NCBI GenBank assembly: GCA_964456445.1
Contig: CAYWBI010000126.1
Location: 1-10,909 of the forward strand
Origin: CAYWBI01 sp964456445
GTDB lineage: Bacteria; Calditrichota; Calditrichia; Calditrichales; J004
Reading direction: 5' to 3'
DNA length: 10,909 bases
In this document: positions 6,809 through 10,909 of the stretch, in pieces
Numbering within the stretch: the first letter of the stretch is position 1
How the letters are laid out: every line of letters starts with the position of its first letter
Notes under the pieces: model-generated
The model's database searches: none
What the model was told of the DNA's origin: nothing
What the model saw: the letters and a program-made list of their open reading frames with translations, nothing else
Translations under genes and position numbers: made by a program

Positions 6809-7201
6809 ATGCGCCCGCCAAAAACCGATATCGAAACACGTGCCGATATCGAATGTTTTGTCAGGAAATTTTACGATCTTTTGCTGGCCGATGAAAAGCT
6901 CAGCTACATTTTTACCGATGTGGCCAAAATCGATTTGCAACCTCACCTGATACTGGTCAGTGATTTCTGGGAAGGTATTTTGTTGAACCCGTCCGCCTAC
7001 CGGCGCAATGCCATGCAGCCCCATCTGGACTTAAATAAAAAAACACCTTTGCTCCCTGAACATTTTGAACGTTGGCTCACGCATTTTGAAACCAGTATCG
7101 ACGCCTTTTTTGCGGGGGAAAAGGCCCATCATGCTAAAAACCGGGCCCGCTCCATTGCCATGGTGATGCAGGTTAAACTTGCCCAAATGAGGCATGGTTG
7201 A
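6809..7201 (+). CDS. Group III (P-type) truncated hemoglobin
   Basis: A 130-residue single-domain 2-over-2 globin. The sequence follows the group III pattern: FVRKFYDLLLADEKLSYIF (Tyr22 as the likely B10 residue), HLILVSDFWEGIL, YRRNAMQPH, then the proximal heme ligand His85 in LLPEHFERWL with Trp89, and a final helix rich in Ala, Met and basic residues. The same frame extends up to a TTG at 6779 inside ktrA, but ATG at 6809 gives the normal family length and has AGGA at 6800-6803, overlapping the ktrA stop. It appears to be the last gene of the antiporter-ktrB-ktrA operon, 7 bases after ktrA. Proposed roles for this class are O2/NO chemistry or peroxidase-like protection; none is demonstrated here. 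Confidence 0.9.
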   Translation: MRPPKTDIETRADIECFVRKFYDLLLADEKLSYIFTDVAKIDLQPHLILVSDFWEGILLNPSAYRRNAMQPHLDLNKKTPLLPEHFERWLTHFETSIDAFFAGEKAHHAKNRARSIAMVMQVKLAQMRHG

Positions 7202-7248
7202 ATTAATATATTTAATCCTTTATAAAATGCTGTTGCAGACTTCTTTTT

Positions 7249-7785
7249 TTACTTCAGCTTCGCCTTAAACTGCTTTTTAAATTTCTGCACCTTTGGGTCG
7301 ATGACCAACCGGCAATAAGATTGATTTTTATGCAGCTGAAAATAATCCTTGTGGTAATCTTCCGCTATATAAAATTTTTCCAGAGCAGTGACTTCGGTAA
7401 CAATCGGGTTTGAAAAGACGCCGCTCTGTAACGCCTCTTCCATGGATAGTTCCGTTTCTTGTTTTTGCCGCTCATTGGCATAAAAGATGGCGGAACGGTA
7501 TTGTGTACCTACATCATTTCCCTGGCGGTTTAAGGTTGTGGGATCATGGATGCTCCAAAAAATGGATAAAATATCTTTCAGCGATAATCTGTCCGGGTCA
7601 AAGTTTACACGCACCGCCTCGGCATGACCTGTTTTGCCGTTGCATACCTGTTCATAGGTGGGGTTGGGCCATGTTCCGCCCGTATAGCCTGCTTCCACTT
7701 TTGTCACGCCCGTCATTTGGTTATAGATGGCCTCCAGGCACCAAAAACAGCCTCCGGCCAAAACAATAGTTTCATTCTCCCGCAT
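7249..7785 (-). CDS. msrA: Peptide-methionine (S)-S-oxide reductase MsrA
   Basis: A 178-residue repair enzyme that reduces the S-epimer of methionine sulfoxide in proteins and free methionine. The catalytic GCFWC (12-16) places the nucleophile at Cys13. GHAEAVRV (53-60) holds the conserved catalytic Glu56, DVGTQYRS (91-98) the Asp and Tyr of the active site, and Cys158 (NQSYC) is a likely resolving cysteine. No MsrB domain is fused. The frame continues to ATGs at 7797 and 7812, but only the ATG at 7785 has a ribosome site (GGAG seven bases upstream) and yields the usual short MRENETIVLAGG lead, so I prefer it. It converges with the hemoglobin gene, leaving 47 bases between stops, and is transcribed away from waaA. 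The cytoplasmic location is inferred from the missing signal peptide. Confidence 0.96.
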   Translation of the reverse strand: MRENETIVLAGGCFWCLEAIYNQMTGVTKVEAGYTGGTWPNPTYEQVCNGKTGHAEAVRVNFDPDRLSLKDILSIFWSIHDPTTLNRQGNDVGTQYRSAIFYANERQKQETELSMEEALQSGVFSNPIVTEVTALEKFYIAEDYHKDYFQLHKNQSYCRLVIDPKVQKFKKQFKAKLK

Positions 7786-7847
7786 AAATAGCTCCATTCG
7801 TTTTTGATACATTCAGGGATGGTAAGTTTACGTAAAACCACTGATTC

Positions 7848-7867
7848 AAAAAAGCCCCCGGAAGGGG
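7848..7867 (-). terminator. Short GC hairpin plus T6 in the msrA leader (weak)
   Basis: Read on the minus strand, CCCC (7867-7864), loop TTCC, GGGG (7859-7856), GC, then six Ts (7853-7848). This has the shape of a tiny intrinsic terminator, but the stem is only four or five pairs. It lies about 60 bases upstream of msrA on the same strand, with no upstream minus-strand gene to terminate, so it would have to be a leader attenuator or chance. Confidence 0.2.
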
Positions 7868-7964
7868 AAGTAATGTTTTATTAAACCGGCAACAATTATA
7901 TTCTTTATAAAATTTTTAATATCCGTTCTGTTATTGGTTTTTATTCTTTGTTTTAGTATTAGGA

Positions 7965-7990
7965 ATTTGTAAAATCATTTCTTTACAAAT
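7965..7990. promoter_or_regulatory. Perfect 9-bp inverted repeat upstream of waaA
   Basis: ATTTGTAAA (7965-7973) and TTTACAAAT (7982-7990) are exact reverse complements separated by eight bases, ending 24 bases before the waaA ATG. The spacing of the arm centres, 17 bases, is in the range of a dimeric regulator operator, but it could equally form a weak mRNA hairpin in the leader. The region is strongly AT-rich, so a chance origin is possible. The regulator is unknown. Confidence 0.4.
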
Positions 7991-8014
7991 AAAAACAATT
8001 CGATAAAAAACCAA

Positions 8015-9310
8015 ATGCTCCATTCCCTGGCTCTTGTCATTTATAACCGGATTATTTTACCGGTACTCTATGTTTTGGTCAATCTATTGGCCCCTTTCGT
8101 CTCCACTTTACGTGGACCGGTTTTTGGCCGTCATAAGACAATAAGCAAGCTAAAAGATTATATTGCTTCCCAAAAGCCCGACGGACGTCCATATGTGGTT
8201 ATTCACGCGGCATCGATGGGCGAGTTCGAACATATTAAACCCCTGATTGCCCGGCTGGTCAATGTATATAAAGCGCGCATCGTAGTTACTTTTTTTTCAC
8301 CATCAGGATACAACAATGTAAAACAATTCCCCGGCGTCGAATTGTTTGTATATGCCCCGGTCGATTTCCCCGGTGCATGGAAAAAATTCTATAATATTTT
8401 AAAACCCAAATTGGTGGTCATATCCAAACATGACGTTTGGAGCAATCAGGTATTGCAGGCCAAACACGCGGGTGTAGCCGTCATTTTGGCCAATGCATCG
8501 CTTGGTGAACATTCCCGTCGTGTTTCGCCATTGGCCAGATTTTTATTGCAACCGGTATATCAGCAAATGGACCGGGTCTTTGCCATAGCAGAAGAGGATA
8601 AGCGCCGTCTTGAGACGTTGTTTCATCTTAAGCAGGTTTTTGTTTGCGGGGATACAAAATTTGATCAGGTAACGATCCGCAAAGAACGCCTGCCTGGCAG
8701 GGAACTCATCCCTAAAAACTGGTATGATCAGGGCCCTGTAGTAATTTTTGGAAGTATTTGGCCGCAAGGGGCTGAAGTTGTTTTAGCGGGAATGAATGAC
8801 CTATTGAAAGAAAACCCCCGATTGAATATTATAATTGCCCCACATGTTCCAAATACAGAAAACCTTGAGATGATCCGGGACTTTTTTCCGAACCAATCTA
8901 TGAGTTTCATCAGTGAAGGTTTCCCTAAGCATGGCTCACACATTCTTGTGGTCGATACGATCGGCATACTTGCAGACCTATATCGATATGCACAAATTGC
9001 ATATATCGGCGGTGGGTTTAGACAGGGCATCCATAATGTAATGGAAGCTGCCGTTTATGAAATTCCGGTTATTTTCGGACCGGTCAACAAGAATGCATCG
9101 GAGGCGGGCGAACTGGCTATAAGCGGCGGTGGGTTTGTCATCAACAGCAGCAATGAGTTCAATAGCCTGTTAAAAAACTTTTTGGAAGATGAAGCATACC
9201 GCAAAAAAACAGGGGCAAAAGCTGGCGAATTCGCCCGGAAAAATACGGGGGCAACAAAACGGATCATCAATGATCCGGTTGTCAAAAAGGCCCTTAGTGC
9301 CATAAAGTAA
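8015..9310 (+). CDS. waaA: 3-deoxy-D-manno-octulosonic acid (Kdo) transferase
   Basis: A 431-residue GT-B fold glycosyltransferase (GT30) that adds Kdo from CMP-Kdo to lipid IVA in LPS biosynthesis, at the cytoplasmic face of the inner membrane. Residues about 5-27 form an N-terminal hydrophobic anchor. IHAASMGEFE (63-72) carries the conserved catalytic Glu70. The nucleotide-sugar domain shows VIFGSIWPQGAE, IIIAPHVPNTEN and then the block around 331-356 with GGG, GIHNVMEAA and PVIFGP, which is the family signature. The stretch SKHDVWSN (137-144) takes the place of the usual K/T-E-x-W motif, with Asp for Glu. ATG at 8015 has no visible Shine-Dalgarno; the family-like N-terminus supports it. 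It stands alone, with 202 bases before and 217 after it, and no other LPS gene in view. Confidence 0.94.
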   Translation: MLHSLALVIYNRIILPVLYVLVNLLAPFVSTLRGPVFGRHKTISKLKDYIASQKPDGRPYVVIHAASMGEFEHIKPLIARLVNVYKARIVVTFFSPSGYNNVKQFPGVELFVYAPVDFPGAWKKFYNILKPKLVVISKHDVWSNQVLQAKHAGVAVILANASLGEHSRRVSPLARFLLQPVYQQMDRVFAIAEEDKRRLETLFHLKQVFVCGDTKFDQVTIRKERLPGRELIPKNWYDQGPVVIFGSIWPQGAEVVLAGMNDLLKENPRLNIIIAPHVPNTENLEMIRDFFPNQSMSFISEGFPKHGSHILVVDTIGILADLYRYAQIAYIGGGFRQGIHNVMEAAVYEIPVIFGPVNKNASEAGELAISGGGFVINSSNEFNSLLKNFLEDEAYRKKTGAKAGEFARKNTGATKRIINDPVVKKALSAIK

Positions 9311-9369
9311 AATGCCACATCATATTTTAAACAGGACACGAAAAACATTCCTTTCTCAATATTTGGCTG

Positions 9370-9440
9370 TTCATCTTTTATGGTTCACATGGATTTATGT
9401 ATAAACATCTGCTTTGAACCGGTCCCATATAAAAGATGAA
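9370..9440. terminator. Long interrupted inverted repeat downstream of waaA
   Basis: TTCATCTTTTAT (9370-9381) is exactly complementary to ATAAAAGATGAA (9429-9440). Directly inside, GGTTCA (9382-9387) pairs with TGAACC (9415-9420), so an 18-bp stem forms with a one-sided eight-base bulge (9421-9428). The intervening 27 bases contain a further small ATGT/ACAT hairpin. TGGTTTTTGA follows at 9441-9450, so a waaA terminator is plausible. A regulatory leader for the gene at 9528 or a cruciform element are alternatives. Confidence 0.5.
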
Positions 9441-9527
9441 TGGTTTTTGACACTCATTATCTTTCCATTAAAATTATCGTTGAAATGTCCGATATGAAAA
9501 TAAACGATTCTCTAAAAGGCCAATTAA

Positions 9528-10115
9528 ATGAAATATTTTTTACCCGTTTTCCTGTTGACATTTCAACTATCGTTTGCACAAGTATTTAATGGCAGCGCCA
9601 CCTTGCGGCAAAAAAACGTAGCACTGTTTGCAAATCCACTGCTTATCAACTATGCCACCGGGGATGATGGCGGTATGATGTTTCGTGGGGCTTATGGGCT
9701 TAGCAATGGTTACGAAGCGGATATATATTGGGTGCCTGGGCTGGCAGAGACTTATTTGGGAACATCATTTAAAAAGGTTGTTTACGCCAGGGGGATAATT
9801 GTAGCCGCCAGCGCGGGTTTACATTATTTTGGTGATTTTGGTCTGGATGGCAGAATCAATGTTTCATATACCTTTAACAAACTTACAACCCTTTACAGCG
9901 GACTGGACAGTGATTTTGATTTTATAAGTACGCAACGTTTTGACCCGGCTACGGATCGGGTAATACAGGAAACAGACCCCACTTTTAGGCTCTGGTATTT
10001 TATTGGCAGCGAAACTTTTATAACCCGCCGGATTTCACTTCTGGCCGAAGGCAATATTGGCATGACGTCCGAGGCCTTTAATCTGTTTGGCCTTGGGCTG
10101 GGTTTTTATTTTTAG
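9528..10115 (+). CDS. Exported small outer-membrane beta-barrel-like protein, function unknown
   Basis: A 195-residue protein that I cannot assign to a named family. Residues 1 to about 17 form a clear Sec signal peptide (MKYFLPVFLLTFQLSFA, cleavage likely before Gln18). The mature part has alternating hydrophobic and polar strands rich in Gly, Tyr and Phe, for example MMFRGAYGLSNGYEADIYWV, ASAGLHYFGDFGLDGRINVSYTF and ISLLAEGNIGMTSEAFNLF. It ends in GLGLGFYF, and a terminal aromatic residue is the usual BAM recognition feature of outer-membrane barrels. The length would suit an 8-stranded barrel. ATG at 9528 has AAAAGG (9514-9519) upstream. It converges with the minus-strand lipoprotein gene, with only three bases between stop codons. 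Confidence 0.8.
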   Translation: MKYFLPVFLLTFQLSFAQVFNGSATLRQKNVALFANPLLINYATGDDGGMMFRGAYGLSNGYEADIYWVPGLAETYLGTSFKKVVYARGIIVAASAGLHYFGDFGLDGRINVSYTFNKLTTLYSGLDSDFDFISTQRFDPATDRVIQETDPTFRLWYFIGSETFITRRISLLAEGNIGMTSEAFNLFGLGLGFYF

Positions 10116-10118
10116 CTT

Positions 10119-10862
10119 TTATTTATTGGGTAAATTAGGTTTGTTCTCCAGGGTAATGGTGATGTTTAAGGTGTGTTTCCCCGGGTCAAGCCGCTCTGCA
10201 GATTGATGTTCACGCCGATTGCCCCCTCCGCCCCGGCGACCTCCCCGTCCCATGCCGGAAGCCGCACCGCGATTTCCACTATACTGTTGCCGTTTCTTAT
10301 GTTTTTCCATCCCTGTAAATAGCGGGCCAATTTCTAAAACAAGATAGGTCCGGCCCTGGTTGATGTCCATAAGTTTTGGAACAGATGTATTGCCATAAAG
10401 TGGAATTCCAATTTCCAGCCCATAATAGCCATATTCTTCGTCGAATGCAGCCTTGATAAAATCAGATTTTGAAAGTTCCCGATTGATTGCTTTATCTTTT
10501 TTGATAAATGAAAAAAAGCCCTTCGGAATGTATTTTTCCCGGACGGCAAAACTTTGATCGTCCTGATATCGAATACCGCTATTCTTGTCTTTATCCAAAT
10601 AAATTGTAAATGAACGCCGGCCCATTTGAGCTGCGGTATGTGGATTATCGGTTTGTAAAAATATGTACAGCATCGAGTCTGTGTGCATCGATCGCAATGC
10701 TATGTTCAGGTCTTTATTAAAGCTCATGGGAATATCACGCCAATCACTCCCACGACCATCCACAACAGGTGAAGCGGACTTATAAATACTGGTTAACTGC
10801 TGAGATGAACATCCTAAAAGCAAAAATATATACACGGGAAATAATAGGGGGATAATTTTCAT
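10119..10862 (-). CDS. Lipoprotein with a DOMON/CBM9-like beta domain and Gly/Arg-rich segment
   Basis: A 247-residue lipoprotein. The N-terminus MKIIPLLFPVYIFLLLGC is a lipoprotein signal with Cys18 as the lipidated residue and no Asp at +2. Residues about 33-180 start with VVDGRGSDWRDIP and include DSMLYIFLQTDNP, FTIYLDKDKNSGI and YYGLEIGIPL; this order (V-DG-x-W, then LYI, then a Y-x-D-x-D-x-N strand, then E-I-IPL) resembles the carbohydrate-binding CBM9/DOMON-like fold seen in many secreted FCB-group proteins. Residues 201-217 are a low-complexity stretch (GMGRGGRRGGGGNRRE), followed by a short beta-rich tail. ATG at 10862 is preceded by AAGGAAG about five bases upstream, and a TATTAT about 23 bases upstream could be a -10 box. 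The ligand and function are unknown; the domain call is by pattern only. Confidence 0.8.
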   Translation of the reverse strand: MKIIPLLFPVYIFLLLGCSSQQLTSIYKSASPVVDGRGSDWRDIPMSFNKDLNIALRSMHTDSMLYIFLQTDNPHTAAQMGRRSFTIYLDKDKNSGIRYQDDQSFAVREKYIPKGFFSFIKKDKAINRELSKSDFIKAAFDEEYGYYGLEIGIPLYGNTSVPKLMDINQGRTYLVLEIGPLFTGMEKHKKRQQYSGNRGAASGMGRGGRRGGGGNRREHQSAERLDPGKHTLNITITLENKPNLPNK

Positions 10863-10909
10863 AAAACTTCCTTTGTGGATAATATTGCTGAGTTATCATT
10901 ATTCCTTTG

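Noticed and set aside
7204..7250. Bidirectional terminator between the hemoglobin gene and msrA
   Set aside because: Only AT-rich sequence with a 5-bp ATTAA/TTAAT symmetry is visible; no GC stem precedes the T-run.
7786..7812. Upstream msrA starts at 7797 and 7812
   Set aside because: Neither has a Shine-Dalgarno sequence, while the ATG at 7785 is preceded by a well-placed GGAG.

Overview
The window looks like a chromosomal segment from a Gram-negative (diderm) bacterium of moderate GC content, and it contains one assembly gap of exactly 100 Ns. A Kdo transferase (waaA) implies LPS. A signal-peptide beta-barrel candidate and a lipoprotein also point to an outer membrane. The lipoprotein, a DOMON/CBM9-like beta domain with a Gly/Arg-rich tail, and the style of the WaaA resemble proteins I associate with the Bacteroidota/Ignavibacteriota/Calditrichota/KSB1 (FCB-type) lineages. 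Several genes carry ordinary purine-rich Shine-Dalgarno sites, and the taxon cannot be fixed from this window alone.

Layout from left to right. (1) Positions 1-829 hold the 3' part of an AI-2E/PerM-family membrane protein. (2) Positions 830-1904 carry no credible gene and are dominated by at least six imperfect tandem copies of a ~163-175 bp repeat at about 915-1865, interrupted by the gap at 1530-1629. (3) A two-gene unit follows: a small cupin-fold protein without the usual metal-binding histidines, and a class I SAM-dependent methyltransferase whose start overlaps the cupin stop. (4) A SlyD-type FKBP prolyl isomerase with a histidine-rich tail stands alone at 2945-3430. (5) A tight four-gene operon at 3543-7201 encodes a CPA2 cation:proton antiporter, the K+ channel-like subunit KtrB/TrkH, the regulatory subunit KtrA/TrkA and a group III truncated hemoglobin. 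(6) Convergent to it on the minus strand lies msrA (methionine sulfoxide reductase A). (7) waaA, preceded by a 9-bp inverted repeat and followed by a long interrupted inverted repeat, stands alone. (8) A small exported beta-barrel-like protein and a minus-strand lipoprotein converge tail to tail with 3 bases between them.

Functional reading. The antiporter-KtrB-KtrA cassette is a coherent monovalent-cation homeostasis module: Na+ or K+/H+ exchange together with gated K+ uptake, which would serve pH and osmotic control. The hemoglobin at its end and the neighbouring msrA add a possible oxidative or nitrosative stress theme, but this rests on position only. The remaining genes are housekeeping or envelope functions. 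I see no CRISPR array, transposase, phage gene, tRNA or rRNA. The least explained element is the repeat array. Each unit has roughly 10-nt micro-repeat arms (CTTTGTG/CTCTGTG on one side, CACAGAG on the other) that are inverted relative to each other, around a conserved core that can fold into a hairpin.
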